This document shows positions 5,903 through 12,893 of a DNA stretch of 13,221 bases, piece after piece. Under the pieces are notes generated by a model, which was given only the letters and a program-made list of their open reading frames with translations, made no database searches and was not told where the DNA came from. Each line of letters starts with the position of its first letter. Position 1 is the first letter of the stretch. The stretch covers positions 1 through 13,221 of the forward strand of contig DASSJI010000135.1 in assembly GCA_035691285.1 (NCBI GenBank). Reading direction: 5' to 3'. The DNA is from DATFEN01 sp035691285. GTDB lineage: Bacteria > Acidobacteriota > Vicinamibacteria > Fen-336. A program made the translations under genes and the position numbers.

Positions 5903-7474
5903 TCAGTGGCGGAAGTGCCGGACCCCGGTGAAGACCATGGCCAGGTTGTGCTCGTTGGCGGCGGCGATCACCTCGTCGTCCTTCACGGAGCCGCCCGGCT
6001 GGATGATCGTCCTGGCCCCGGCCCTCGCGATCTCGTCCACGCCGTCGCGGAACGGGAAGAAGGCATCGGAGGCGGCCGCCGTCCCCGCCAGGGAGAGCTT
6101 GGCCTTCTGGGCCGCGAAGCGCGCCGCGTCGACGCGGCTCATCTGCCCCGCCCCGACGCCGACGGTCTGCACCGCGTTCGCGTAGACGATCGCGTTGGAC
6201 TTCACGTGCTTCGCGACCGTCCAGGCGAGCTGCATCGCCCTCCATTCGTCCTCGGAGGGCTTGCGCCGCGTGACCACCTCGCACTTCTGGCGGTCCAGCC
6301 GCACGAGGTCCCACTCCTGGGCCAGCAGGCCGCCCATGACGCGCTTCAGGTCGAAGCCGCTGACGCGGTGGATGCCGGTCGTGTCCATGTCCATCACGCG
6401 AAGGTTCTGCTTCGCGGCGAGGGCCTGCTTCGCCTCGCCCTCGAAGCCGGGCGCGATCACGGCCTCGACGAAAACGGCCGCCAGCTTCCTGGCCAGGGCC
6501 GGCTCCACGCGCCGGTTGAGCGCCACGATGCCGCCGAAGGCAGACACGGGGTCGCCCTCCCAGGCGCGCTCGAAGGCCTCGAGGGGCGTGGCGCCGATGC
6601 CGGTGCCGCAGGGGTTCGTGTGCTTGACGATCGCGCACGCCGGCTCCGCGAGCTCGGTGGCCAGCCGCCAGGCGCTGTCCAGGTCGAGGATGTTGTTGAA
6701 CGACAGCTCCTTGCCCTGCAGCTTCCGCGCCGCGGCCACCGAGTACAGCGTGGAGCCCAGGTCGCTGTAGAACGCCGCGCGCTGATGCGGGTTCTCGCCG
6801 TAGCGCAGGTCCTGCACCTTCTCGAAGGTCAGCGAGAGCCGGTACGGGAAGACGTCCTCGGCCTCCGCGACGCCGTAGCCCGATTCCTTCGCTTCCACCT
6901 GCGAGAGGTAGGCCGCGATGGCCGCCTCGTAGCGCGCGGTGTGGCGAAACGCCTTCTGCGCGAAGAACAGGCGGGTGGCCCGATCGATGCCGTCCGCGCG
7001 GTCGAGCTGCTCGAGGAGGAGCGCGTAGTCGGCGGGATCGACCACCACCGCCACGTCCTGGAAGTTCTTGGCCGCGGCCCGAACCAGGGCGGGGCCGCCG
7101 ATGTCCACGTGCTCCAGCGCCTCGTCGAAGCCGGCGCCCTTCGCGACCTTGTCCTCGAACGGATAGAGGTTGACCACGAGGACGTCGATGGGCACCAGGC
7201 CGTTCTCCGCCATCGCCTTCTCGTGGGCGGGGTCCCCGCGCCTCGCCAGCAGCCCGCCGTGCACCTTGGGATGGAGCGTCTTGACGCGGCCGTCGAGGAT
7301 CTCGGGGAAGCCCGTGAGCTCCGAGACGCTCTTGACGGCGACGCCGGCCTTCCTGATCTCGTCGGCGGTGCCGCCGGTCGAGACGAGCTCGAAGCCTCGC
7401 CTGGCGAGGCCCTGGGCGAGTGCTGCGAGGCCGTCCTTGCGGAAGACCGACACGAGGGCGCGTTTCTGGCTCAT
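5903..7474 (-). CDS. purH: Bifunctional AICAR formyltransferase/IMP cyclohydrolase
   Basis: A 523-residue cytosolic enzyme, close to the usual ~529, that performs the last two steps of IMP synthesis. It formylates AICAR with 10-formyl-tetrahydrofolate, then closes the ring. The N-terminal MGS-like cyclohydrolase domain (about 1-195) carries STGGT (32-36), TGFPEILDGRVKTLHPKVHG (54-73) and NLYPFE (102-107). The formyltransferase domain carries RYGENPHQ (224-231), SFNNILD (258-264), the catalytic Lys284-His285 in KHTNPCG, SAFGGIVALN (311-320), SNAIVYA (426-432) and DAFFPFRDG (470-478). The ATG was chosen because MSQKRALVSVFRK is the normal family N-terminus and it overlaps the upstream gene's stop by 4 bp (ATGA). 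It is the last gene of a four-gene minus-strand unit whose other members have no evident purine role. FolE, encoded nearby, starts the pathway that makes its folate cofactor. Confidence 0.97.
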   Translation of the reverse strand: MSQKRALVSVFRKDGLAALAQGLARRGFELVSTGGTADEIRKAGVAVKSVSELTGFPEILDGRVKTLHPKVHGGLLARRGDPAHEKAMAENGLVPIDVLVVNLYPFEDKVAKGAGFDEALEHVDIGGPALVRAAAKNFQDVAVVVDPADYALLLEQLDRADGIDRATRLFFAQKAFRHTARYEAAIAAYLSQVEAKESGYGVAEAEDVFPYRLSLTFEKVQDLRYGENPHQRAAFYSDLGSTLYSVAAARKLQGKELSFNNILDLDSAWRLATELAEPACAIVKHTNPCGTGIGATPLEAFERAWEGDPVSAFGGIVALNRRVEPALARKLAAVFVEAVIAPGFEGEAKQALAAKQNLRVMDMDTTGIHRVSGFDLKRVMGGLLAQEWDLVRLDRQKCEVVTRRKPSEDEWRAMQLAWTVAKHVKSNAIVYANAVQTVGVGAGQMSRVDAARFAAQKAKLSLAGTAAASDAFFPFRDGVDEIARAGARTIIQPGGSVKDDEVIAAANEHNLAMVFTGVRHFRH

Positions 7475-8241
7475 GGGGCGAGGGGCGGCGCCTCCTGCGG
7501 CGCGACGATGCGGGGTTCCGGCTGGCGCGTGAGGTCCCCGCGGGCCTCGCTCCAGAGCGCGATCCAGGTGGCCGCGATGGCCGTCACCGCCCGCGAGTAC
7601 GCGATCTGCGCGACCGCGAACACGGGAGAGCGGAAGTCGATCGCGCGGTGGTCGACGACGCGGCCGTTCCGGAACATCTCGAGGCGCAGGAGCCCCGAGG
7701 CTTCGCGACTGCGTGCCAGCAGGTCCTGCCAGTACGACGGCAGGCCGCTCCGCGAGAGCTTCAGCGCCGCCGCGTCGTCGACGGTGACCGGCAGCTTCGA
7801 CAGGTTGGCCTCGACGAAGGCGTAGTACTCGCGGGTGAGGCCGGGGGGATAACCTTCGGGGCCGGAGGCCAGCGCCGGATCGGCCAGGTCGGCGGGAACG
7901 CGCAGCATCGCCCCGAGCCGCACGATGCCCTCGCTGACCCTGCGCTGGCGCAGCAGCTCGACCGCCTCGCCGGCGTGGGAGTCGAGGGCCGCGAGCGTTT
8001 CGGGCTGCAGGCGGCCGCCGTTCACGTCCACGGCGAGCACCCGGCCCAGCACCACGGGGAAGCGCTGGGCCTCCTCGACGACCTCCCGCTCGCGCTCGTA
8101 GATGAGGCGGGCCAGCGTCTTCGGCGAGAGCCGGCACGCGTCGCGGAGCAGCGCGACCTGCAGCTCGGCCGGCCAGGCCGCCGCGGTCCCCCCCGGCGCC
8201 ACGAGGAGCAGGCCCAGCGCCGGGAGGCGAAGCCGGCCCAT
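7471..8241 (-). CDS. Secreted helical protein, distant P1-nuclease/phospholipase C-like
   Basis: A 256-residue protein with a Sec-type signal peptide: a basic start MGRLR, a hydrophobic core, and TAAA before Trp23. I do not recognise it firmly. The layout recalls the zinc-dependent phospholipase C/P1 nuclease fold, where the mature N-terminus is a Trp that binds zinc. Here cleavage after AAA would expose Trp23. A later segment, EGIVRLGAMLRVPADLADPA (104-123), aligns by eye to the family's LG..LHY..D...P.H helix, but the histidines are replaced (Arg114, Ala123/Leu124), so the metal site would be damaged or absent. A single His89 and His198 remain. The end is proline-rich. The start is ATG, 1 bp after the upstream gene's stop, and its own stop overlaps purH, so it is in an operon. 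The fold assignment is inference; the secreted nature is better supported. Confidence 0.6.
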   Translation of the reverse strand: MGRLRLPALGLLLVAPGGTAAAWPAELQVALLRDACRLSPKTLARLIYEREREVVEEAQRFPVVLGRVLAVDVNGGRLQPETLAALDSHAGEAVELLRQRRVSEGIVRLGAMLRVPADLADPALASGPEGYPPGLTREYYAFVEANLSKLPVTVDDAAALKLSRSGLPSYWQDLLARSREASGLLRLEMFRNGRVVDHRAIDFRSPVFAVAQIAYSRAVTAIAATWIALWSEARGDLTRQPEPRIVAPQEAPPLAP

Positions 8242-8242
8242 G

Positions 8243-8860
8243 CTACTTGACGACCCGCGCCTTGAGGCTCACCTTGCCGTCCTTCGTCTCGAGGCGGAAG
8301 TCCACGGCCTGGGCTCCCTTCTCCGTGAGGATGCGCACCGTCTGCTGGGAGATCAGCTTCTCGAAGCTTTCGAACTTCACGGCCCCCTTTTCGCCCGTGG
8401 TCCGCCGCGCCTCCTGGAACCGCTCGAACAGCTCGCGCACCGCCTCGCGGTCGAGCTCCGGGCTCTCCACGCGGACCTCGCCCCGCCGCGGCGGCGGCGC
8501 GCTGGGCAGCTCCAGCTCGGGCAGGTCCTCGTCGCGGGGCGGGCCGACCTCGGCCGCGTGCTTGTCGTGGAGCCGCTCGTAGCGCCCGTGGTAGCCGACC
8601 GGCCGGCCTTCCTCGAGGGCGCGCAGCCGCTTGTTCCACAGCTCGCTGAAGGTGTTGTAGCGGGCCGTGAGGGTCTGGTAGCGGAACCTCTCGGTGGCGT
8701 TGCGCATCTCCGTGCCGGCGTAGCGGCGGATCAGGTTCTCGACGCGCGTCTTCAGATCGTTCGGGGGGCGCCGCTCGACGCCGCCGAAGAACTTCTCCCA
8801 CTCGACCTGCAGCTTGCGGATGCCCTGCTCGAGGTCGCCGAGATCGTCGGAGATGGCCAC
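8243..8860 (-). CDS. MXAN_5187-C-like domain protein
   Basis: A 205-residue soluble protein without signal peptide or membrane segment. The N-terminal part (about 5-85) is rich in charged helix: an EQGIRKLQVEWEKFFGGVERRPP stretch (11-33), then NLIRRY and ERFRYQTLTARYNTFSELWNKRL (57-79). This pattern resembles the domain annotated as the C-terminal domain of myxobacterial MXAN_5187, of unknown molecular function. A Pro/Glu-rich linker (about 106-133) leads to a second helical part, VRELFERFQEARRTTGE (141-157), and a C-terminal strand-rich tail KFESFEKLISQQTVRIL...VDFRLETKDGKVSLKARVVK, which resembles the end of the same family. The GTG start (8858-8860) has AGGA 6 bp upstream; longer versions of the frame lack family-like sequence. 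It lies 8 bp downstream of the first gene of the unit and 1 bp upstream of the next. The function is not known. Confidence 0.65.
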   Translation of the reverse strand: MAISDDLGDLEQGIRKLQVEWEKFFGGVERRPPNDLKTRVENLIRRYAGTEMRNATERFRYQTLTARYNTFSELWNKRLRALEEGRPVGYHGRYERLHDKHAAEVGPPRDEDLPELELPSAPPPRRGEVRVESPELDREAVRELFERFQEARRTTGEKGAVKFESFEKLISQQTVRILTEKGAQAVDFRLETKDGKVSLKARVVK

Positions 8861-8868
8861 CGCTGTTC

Positions 8869-9264
8869 CTAGATGAAGATCCAGAACAGCGGGAGCCACA
8901 GCTCCCGGCCGTAGGGAGGCCTGCGCCCATCGACGAGCACGTCGGTGGAGCGGAGCTCGCCGACGATGGCGTACAGCTCGCGCAGCACGCGGGCCTCCGC
9001 GGGCTCGAACTCGGCCCGGTGCCGCAGCACGCTGCCCTCGCGGAGCTCGGCGTAGACGGGAGACCGCTTCGCCAGCTCCACGGCCCGCGGGTAGCCCTCT
9101 CCGGCGAAGGCGTCGAACACGACGCCCATGCGCAGCGGCCGGGGCCGGCGGCCGGGGTAGAGGAGGTCGGCCATCTCGTCCGAGAGGTGGGAGATGTCCT
9201 CCTCCACCCGGGGCACGACGTCGGGGAGCCGGTCGGCAAAGGTCTTCGCGCGCTCCCGCGACAT
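8869..9264 (-). CDS. Unknown small protein, first gene of the purH unit
   Basis: A 131-residue protein I do not recognise. It begins MSRERAKTFADRLPDVVPR, contains an acidic-helical stretch (VEEDISHLSDEMADLLYPG, 20-38), a GVVFDAFAGEGYPRA segment (47-61), and ends in the aromatic, hydrophobic WLPLFWIFI. That tail could be a membrane or protein contact but is too short for a normal transmembrane segment. There is no signal peptide and no cysteine. The ATG at 9264 was chosen over starts further upstream because a -10 element (TATACT on this strand) lies 8 bp before it and the promoter region continues into the divergent gene. No Shine-Dalgarno sequence is visible, which suggests a leaderless mRNA. 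The following gene starts 8 bp after its stop. Its first six codons are copied, in degenerate form, in the direct repeat before selA. Confidence 0.7.
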   Translation of the reverse strand: MSRERAKTFADRLPDVVPRVEEDISHLSDEMADLLYPGRRPRPLRMGVVFDAFAGEGYPRAVELAKRSPVYAELREGSVLRHRAEFEPAEARVLRELYAIVGELRSTDVLVDGRRPPYGRELWLPLFWIFI

Positions 9265-9302
9265 CGCGCCCGAGTATAATGCAACGCCCGTGAGCGGCGA
9301 CC
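9247..9302. repeat. 56-bp direct repeat, copy 1 (bidirectional promoter)
   Basis: These 56 bases match 11456-11511 in direct orientation with 5 mismatches. The copy covers the first six codons of the minus-strand gene starting at 9264, the promoter core with TATAAT, and the first codons (GTG AGC GGC GAC) of the plus-strand SGNH hydrolase gene. Both halves are in use here. Confidence 0.9.
9273..9280. promoter_or_regulatory. Symmetric bidirectional -10 element
   Basis: AGTATAAT reads as a perfect TATAAT on the plus strand (9275-9280) and as TATACT on the minus strand (9278-9273), five of six matches. The plus-strand GTG start follows after 9 bp and the minus-strand ATG after 8 bp, with no Shine-Dalgarno sequence on either side. 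Transcription from both strands is known to arise from such overlapping symmetric -10 sequences. No good -35 was found in either direction. Confidence 0.65.
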
Positions 9303-10441
9303 GGGGACCGTTGGGCGCCGGGGCCGCACGCGTGCTCGTGGCCGGGCAGTTCGCGGCCGCCTTGGCCCTGCTCCTCGTGTTCACCGAGCTCGGCTCCTTC
9401 GTCGCGCTGCGCCTGCTGGCCTGGCGCGCGGCCGCCCTGCCGCTGCCGCAAGGCACGATGCCGTCCTACGGAGGCGAACCGTGGGCCGACACGTTCTGGC
9501 GCGAGCAGCGGAGGCAGATGTCCGTGGAGTACCGGCCGTTCGGCCTCTGGCGCTCCCGCCCCTTCGAAGGGCGCACCATCGTGGTCGGCGGCGACGGCCT
9601 GCGGCGCACCGTCCATTCTCGCTGCCCGGCGGACGAAACCGTCTTCCTCTTCGGCGGCTCGTCGGTGTGGGGCTTCGGCTCACCCGACTGGGAGACGCTG
9701 CCCTCGCACCTGGCTGCTCGATATGAGGCAGCCGGCCGGCCGGCCTGCGTCGTGAACTACGGCGAGGACTCCTGGCGCATCGCGCAGGGTGCCGTCGAGC
9801 TGCTGCTCGAGCTGCGCCGAGGGCGGAGGCCCGACCGGGTCGTGTTCGTCAACGGCTGCAACGACGTCTTCACGCCGTTCTTCCTCACCGGAAGGGCCGA
9901 CGTCGAGTGGGACTACGCGCGGGCGAAGCCATGGCTGGAGGAGCTGGCGCGCCCAGGCCGCGGAAGCTTCGCGTTCCTTGAGGCGACCAATACCTGGGCG
10001 CTGCTCCAGCGCGCACGCGCACGTCTGGGCGGGGCCGCCTCGCATCCGTCGCCTCCCGACCCCGGCGGGCTGGCCCGCGCGGTGGCGGAGGCGTACCTGC
10101 GCGACATGGACGTCGTGGAGGCGCTGGGGCGCAGCTACGGGTTCCGTCCGCTCTTCGTCCTTCAGCCGCTCGCGCTGGCCGGGAGCAAGCGCCTGACCCC
10201 CGAGGAGGAGCAGGGCGTGCGGCGTCAGCTGGGCGGCTCGTACGAGCTGGGCCGGGACGCCGTGCGGCGCACCTATGCGCTGTTGCGCGCCTCGGGGCGA
10301 GGGCGGCTGCACGACGCGAGCGACGCCTTCGACGCCGAGCCGGAAAGCGTCTACATCGACGCCTGCCACTTCCTGCCCAGGGGCAATCGGATCATGGCCG
10401 AGCGGCTCTTCACGGAGCTCAGCTCCGGCGGGCCCCAGTGA
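9290..10441 (+). CDS. Membrane-anchored SGNH/GDSL-type hydrolase
   Basis: A 383-residue protein with one N-terminal membrane segment (about 11-34) and a long extracytoplasmic domain. SGNH landmarks are present. Block I is FLFGGSSVWGFG (119-130) with predicted nucleophile Ser124. A block II-like VVNYGEDSW (154-162) contains Gly158. Block III is FVNGCND (186-192) with Asn191. The catalytic Asp357/His360 pair lies in YIDACHFLPRGNRIMAERL. The enzyme is probably an esterase or acyl-transfer enzyme acting on a cell-surface glycan or lipid, as for many anchored SGNH proteins near polysaccharide genes; the substrate is unknown. The GTG at 9290 was chosen over the in-frame ATG/GTG starts from 9194 because a perfect TATAAT ends 9 bp before it, the anchor follows at the right distance, and the same GTG context starts selA. 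It is the first gene of a three-gene module bracketed by the direct repeats; the next gene begins 13 bp after its stop. Confidence 0.82.
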   Translation: MSGDRGPLGAGAARVLVAGQFAAALALLLVFTELGSFVALRLLAWRAAALPLPQGTMPSYGGEPWADTFWREQRRQMSVEYRPFGLWRSRPFEGRTIVVGGDGLRRTVHSRCPADETVFLFGGSSVWGFGSPDWETLPSHLAARYEAAGRPACVVNYGEDSWRIAQGAVELLLELRRGRRPDRVVFVNGCNDVFTPFFLTGRADVEWDYARAKPWLEELARPGRGSFAFLEATNTWALLQRARARLGGAASHPSPPDPGGLARAVAEAYLRDMDVVEALGRSYGFRPLFVLQPLALAGSKRLTPEEEQGVRRQLGGSYELGRDAVRRTYALLRASGRGRLHDASDAFDAEPESVYIDACHFLPRGNRIMAERLFTELSSGGPQ

Positions 10442-10454
10442 GCTCGCCTGTGGC

Positions 10455-11093
10455 ATGCTCCTGTCGATTCGGGTGAGGAGGCTTTCCGCCTGGCCGCAGC
10501 TGTGCCGCGCGCTCGGCGCGGCGGGGACGCTCGCCTTCTCGGCGGCGGCCTTCACGCCCCTGGCCGAGCGCTGGTGCGAGCTCTGCCTGGTGCCGCCGCG
10601 GCTCTCGCCCGCCGACGCGATCGTGGTGCTGGGGTCCGGCGTGGGCTCCGACGGCGCCCTGACCAGCTCGGGCCAGCGCAAGGCGCTGGCCGGAATCGAG
10701 CTGTTCCGCAAGGGCCTCGCACCGAGGCTGGTCTTCCTGGGCTGGGAGGAACGGGAGCTCGAGGCGCGCCGCGCGCTCGCACTCGAGCTCGGCGTCGCTC
10801 CGGAGGCGATCCTGGTCGGGTCCAGCGCCAGGACCACGCGGGACGAAGCCGAGCGAGCGGCAGAACTGCTGGGACGGGCCGGGGCGCGCCGCCGGGTGTT
10901 GGTGGTCACAGGCAGGTTGCACATGCGGCGCGCAGCGGGGCTGTTCGAGCGGTCCGGGTTCGAGGTCGCTCCAGCCCCGATCGCGGACGTCTATTGCCGG
11001 GATCCCGTGCCCGACAGCCGCCTCACGCTGATGGTCATGCTGCTGCGCGAGTCGGCAGCGCTCGCCTACTATCGGCTCGCCGGTTACCTTTGA
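10455..11093 (+). CDS. YdcF/ElyC family (DUF218) membrane-anchored protein
   Basis: A 212-residue protein with one N-terminal membrane segment (about 17-36) followed by a DUF218 domain. Family landmarks are DAIVVLGSGVGSDGALTSSG (54-73), RLVFLGW (91-97), ILVGSSARTTRDEAERAAEL (119-138) and VVTGRLHMRRAAGLFERSGF (150-169). Members (SanA, ElyC, YdcF) affect envelope integrity or polysaccharide metabolism in enterobacteria; biochemical roles are poorly known. The ATG at 10455 is the first start in frame before the hydrophobic segment. No clear ribosome site is seen in the 13-bp gap after the SGNH hydrolase gene, so translation probably relies on coupling. Pairing with an SGNH hydrolase suggests a shared envelope-glycan job. 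The family assignment is firm, the function is not. Confidence 0.85.
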   Translation: MLLSIRVRRLSAWPQLCRALGAAGTLAFSAAAFTPLAERWCELCLVPPRLSPADAIVVLGSGVGSDGALTSSGQRKALAGIELFRKGLAPRLVFLGWEERELEARRALALELGVAPEAILVGSSARTTRDEAERAAELLGRAGARRRVLVVTGRLHMRRAAGLFERSGFEVAPAPIADVYCRDPVPDSRLTLMVMLLRESAALAYYRLAGYL

Positions 11094-11132
11094 GCCGCGT
11101 TTCCGCGGCGCAGGCGCCGACGAAGGAGGCCC

Positions 11133-11447
11133 ATGCCCGGATGGACGATTCTGACGTTGCTCGCCGTCACCACCGCCGCGGCGTACTGGGTCGGCTCGCG
11201 TCGACTGGGGCTCGCCGCGCGCCGGCTCCCCGAGGCCGCAGGGCGGGCGCTCGAGACGCTCGGCGCGGCGTTCGTCTTCTTCGCCGTCAACTTCGGCCTG
11301 TGCGTGATGCTGGCCCTCGGCGTCCGGAGCTACACGGACGGCTTCCTCTCGCTCCACCAGCTCTCCGACTGGATCGTCCTCGTGCTGTCGCTGCTGCAGG
11401 CGCTGATGTTCCAGGCGTGGCGGGACACGAAGCCTGCGCGGAGCTGA
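11133..11447 (+). CDS. Small three-helix membrane protein
   Basis: A 104-residue protein with three predicted membrane segments, at about 3-20, 42-63 and 77-95, and a short charged end. I do not recognise a family. The region between helices 1 and 2 is rich in Arg/Leu (GSRRLGLAARRLPE), so that loop is probably cytoplasmic. AAGGAGG at 11123-11129, 3 bp before the ATG, is one of the best ribosome sites in the window and supports the gene. It lies 39 bp after the YdcF-type gene and is the last member of the repeat-bracketed module; 8 bp separate its stop from repeat copy 2. It may act with the SGNH hydrolase and the YdcF protein in the envelope (inference from position only). Confidence 0.65.
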   Translation: MPGWTILTLLAVTTAAAYWVGSRRLGLAARRLPEAAGRALETLGAAFVFFAVNFGLCVMLALGVRSYTDGFLSLHQLSDWIVLVLSLLQALMFQAWRDTKPARS

Positions 11448-11473
11448 GGACTCCCCGCGCGCTCCCGCGTCAT
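11330..11473 (-). pseudogene. Vestigial copy of the divergent gene start
   Basis: Reading leftward from repeat copy 2, an ATG at 11473 opens MTRERA, matching the MSRERA start of the minus-strand gene at 9264. After the sixth codon the sequence has nothing in common with that gene and runs antisense through the small membrane protein gene to a TAG at 11330-11332 (47 residues). I read it as the duplicated first codons joined to unrelated DNA, not as a working gene. The -10 on this strand has decayed to TATACC. Confidence 0.45.
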
Positions 11474-11511
11474 GGGGCCCGGGTATAATCCAACGCCCGT
11501 GAGCGGCGACC
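11456..11511. repeat. 56-bp direct repeat, copy 2 (selA promoter)
   Basis: Matches 9247-9302 at 51 of 56 positions. The right half is the working promoter and first codons of selA (GTG AGC GGC GAC); the left half repeats the start of the 9264 minus-strand gene with no gene behind it. The period of the repeat is 2209 bp. Confidence 0.9.
11484..11489 (+). promoter_or_regulatory. TATAAT -10 element of selA
   Basis: A perfect TATAAT 9 bp before the selA GTG, with no Shine-Dalgarno sequence between them. The transcript would start within a few bases of the GTG, so a near-leaderless selA mRNA is expected. The element is shared in sequence with the hydrolase promoter at 9275-9280. Confidence 0.6.
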
Positions 11512-12893
11512 CGCGGCGTGTCGTCCCCTCGGTCGACCACGTGCTCCAGCAGCCGGGCGTCGCCTCCCTCGTCGGACGTCACGGACGGAACCTCGTCCTG
11601 CGAGCGGTGCGCGGCCTCCTCGACGAGGCCCGGGCCCGGGCCGCGGCGGGCGATCCGGCCGGGGGCGAGGCCCTCCGCGCCGATCCGGCGGCTCTGGTGT
11701 CGCGCCGGCTGGAGGCGGAGGAGGCGCACTCCCTGGTCCGCGTCGTGAACGCCACGGGCGTCGTCGTCCACACGAACCTGGGCCGAGCGCCCCTCTCGCC
11801 CCGCGCGGCCCGGCGCGTCGCCGAGATCGCCGCCTCCTATACCAACCTCGAGTACGGGCTCGCCGAAGGAGACCGCGGCCAGCGCGAGGTGCACGCCGAG
11901 GAGCGGCTGAGGCGCCTGCTCGAGGCCGAGGGGTCCGTGGTCGTGAACAACTGCGCGGCCGCCGTGCTGCTGGCGGTCAACACCTTCGCCGAGGGGCGCG
12001 AGGTGCTCGTGAGCCGCGGCGAGCTCGTGGAGATCGGCGGCTCCTTCCGCATTCCCGAGGTCCTGAAGAAGGGCGGAGCGCGCCTGGTCGAGGTGGGCAC
12101 GACGAACAAGACGCGCGTCGCGGATTATCGCGACGCCATCGGTCCCGCCACCGGCCTGGTGCTGAAGGTCCACCGCAGCAACTTCGAGGTGACCGGGTTC
12201 ACCGAAGAAGCGAGACGCAGCGAGCTTGCGGTGCTCTGCCGCGAGCGCTCCCTGCCCTTCGTCGAGGACCTGGGCAGCGGCCTCCTCGCGCCGCCGCATC
12301 CCATGCTCTCCGGCGAGCCGACGGCCCGCGCCTGCCTCGCCGAGGGCGCGGACCTCGTGGCCATGAGCGGGGACAAGCTGCTCGGCGGGCCGCAGGCCGG
12401 CATCGTGGCCGGCCGCCGCTCGCTGTGCGACGCGATGCGCAGGAACCCGCTCTACCGCGCGCTGCGCGTCGACAAGATGACGCTCGCTGCCCTCGAGATC
12501 GTGCTCGCCGACCACGACTCCGGCCGGGCCAACGAGAGCGTGCCGGTGCTGCGTATGCTGAGCGCGTCGAAAGAGGCGCTTCAGTCACGGGCGGAGGCCC
12601 TCGCCGGGGCGCTCGAGGCGGCGGCTCCCGGCTTCCGCTTCGAGCCCGGGCCGGGCCGCTCGGCCGTCGGCGGCGGCGCCGCGCCGAGCGTGGAGCTGCC
12701 CACGTGGCTGGTGGCGGCGACGCACCCCCGGCTCGGCGCCGACGCGCTGGCGGCCGCCCTTCGAGCAGCGGAGCCGCCGATCGTGGCGCGGGTGGCAGAG
12801 GAGCGCGTCCTGCTCGACCCGCGCACGGTGCTTCCGGAGGAGGAGCCGCTGATCGTCGCGGCGTTCCGGCGTCTGGCTGGCGACGGGCGGTGA
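11499..12893 (+). CDS. selA: L-seryl-tRNA(Sec) selenium transferase
   Basis: A 464-residue PLP enzyme, nearly identical in length to E. coli SelA (463). It converts seryl-tRNA(Sec) to selenocysteinyl-tRNA(Sec) with selenophosphate, as a large homo-oligomer in the cytosol. The N-terminal tRNA-binding part begins RRVVPSVDHVLQQPG. Family motifs are NATGVVVHTNLGRAPLS (84-100), TNLEYGLAEGDRGQRE (115-130), VNNCAAAVLLAVNTFAEGRE (149-168), ELVEIGGSFRIPEV (175-188) and SNFEVTGFT (227-235). FVEDLGSGLL (254-263) and SGDKLLGGPQAGI (290-302) follow, with PLP-binding Lys293. The GTG at 11499 is preferred over an ATG at 11472 because the latter lies upstream of the TATAAT box. The gene implies selenoprotein synthesis in this organism; selB, selC and selD are not in the window. 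Its stop overlaps the next start (GTGA). Confidence 0.96.
   Translation: MSGDPRRVVPSVDHVLQQPGVASLVGRHGRNLVLRAVRGLLDEARARAAAGDPAGGEALRADPAALVSRRLEAEEAHSLVRVVNATGVVVHTNLGRAPLSPRAARRVAEIAASYTNLEYGLAEGDRGQREVHAEERLRRLLEAEGSVVVNNCAAAVLLAVNTFAEGREVLVSRGELVEIGGSFRIPEVLKKGGARLVEVGTTNKTRVADYRDAIGPATGLVLKVHRSNFEVTGFTEEARRSELAVLCRERSLPFVEDLGSGLLAPPHPMLSGEPTARACLAEGADLVAMSGDKLLGGPQAGIVAGRRSLCDAMRRNPLYRALRVDKMTLAALEIVLADHDSGRANESVPVLRMLSASKEALQSRAEALAGALEAAAPGFRFEPGPGRSAVGGGAAPSVELPTWLVAATHPRLGADALAAALRAAEPPIVARVAEERVLLDPRTVLPEEEPLIVAAFRRLAGDGR

Noticed and set aside
5897..5912. CCGCC/GGCGG hairpin between hepT and purH as a bidirectional terminator
   Set aside because: Only a 5-bp stem, overlapping the purH stop codon and without a T-run on either strand; expected by chance at this GC content.
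5906..7825. Long plus-strand open frame of 639 codons opposite purH
   Set aside because: Antisense shadow of purH, which is certain; low-complexity Arg/Gly/Val/Leu composition typical of high-GC shadow frames.
9194..9289. Upstream ATG extension of the SGNH hydrolase gene
   Set aside because: It would place the promoter TATAAT inside the coding region and add residues overlapping the divergent gene; the GTG at 9290 fits promoter and membrane anchor.
11472..11498. ATG start for selA nine codons upstream
   Set aside because: It precedes the TATAAT box, and the homologous GTG context recurs in repeat copy 1; the GTG start gives the expected SelA length.
10419..12515. Minus-strand open frame of 698 codons opposite selA and the module
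   Set aside because: Runs antisense through four well-supported genes without any recognisable domain.
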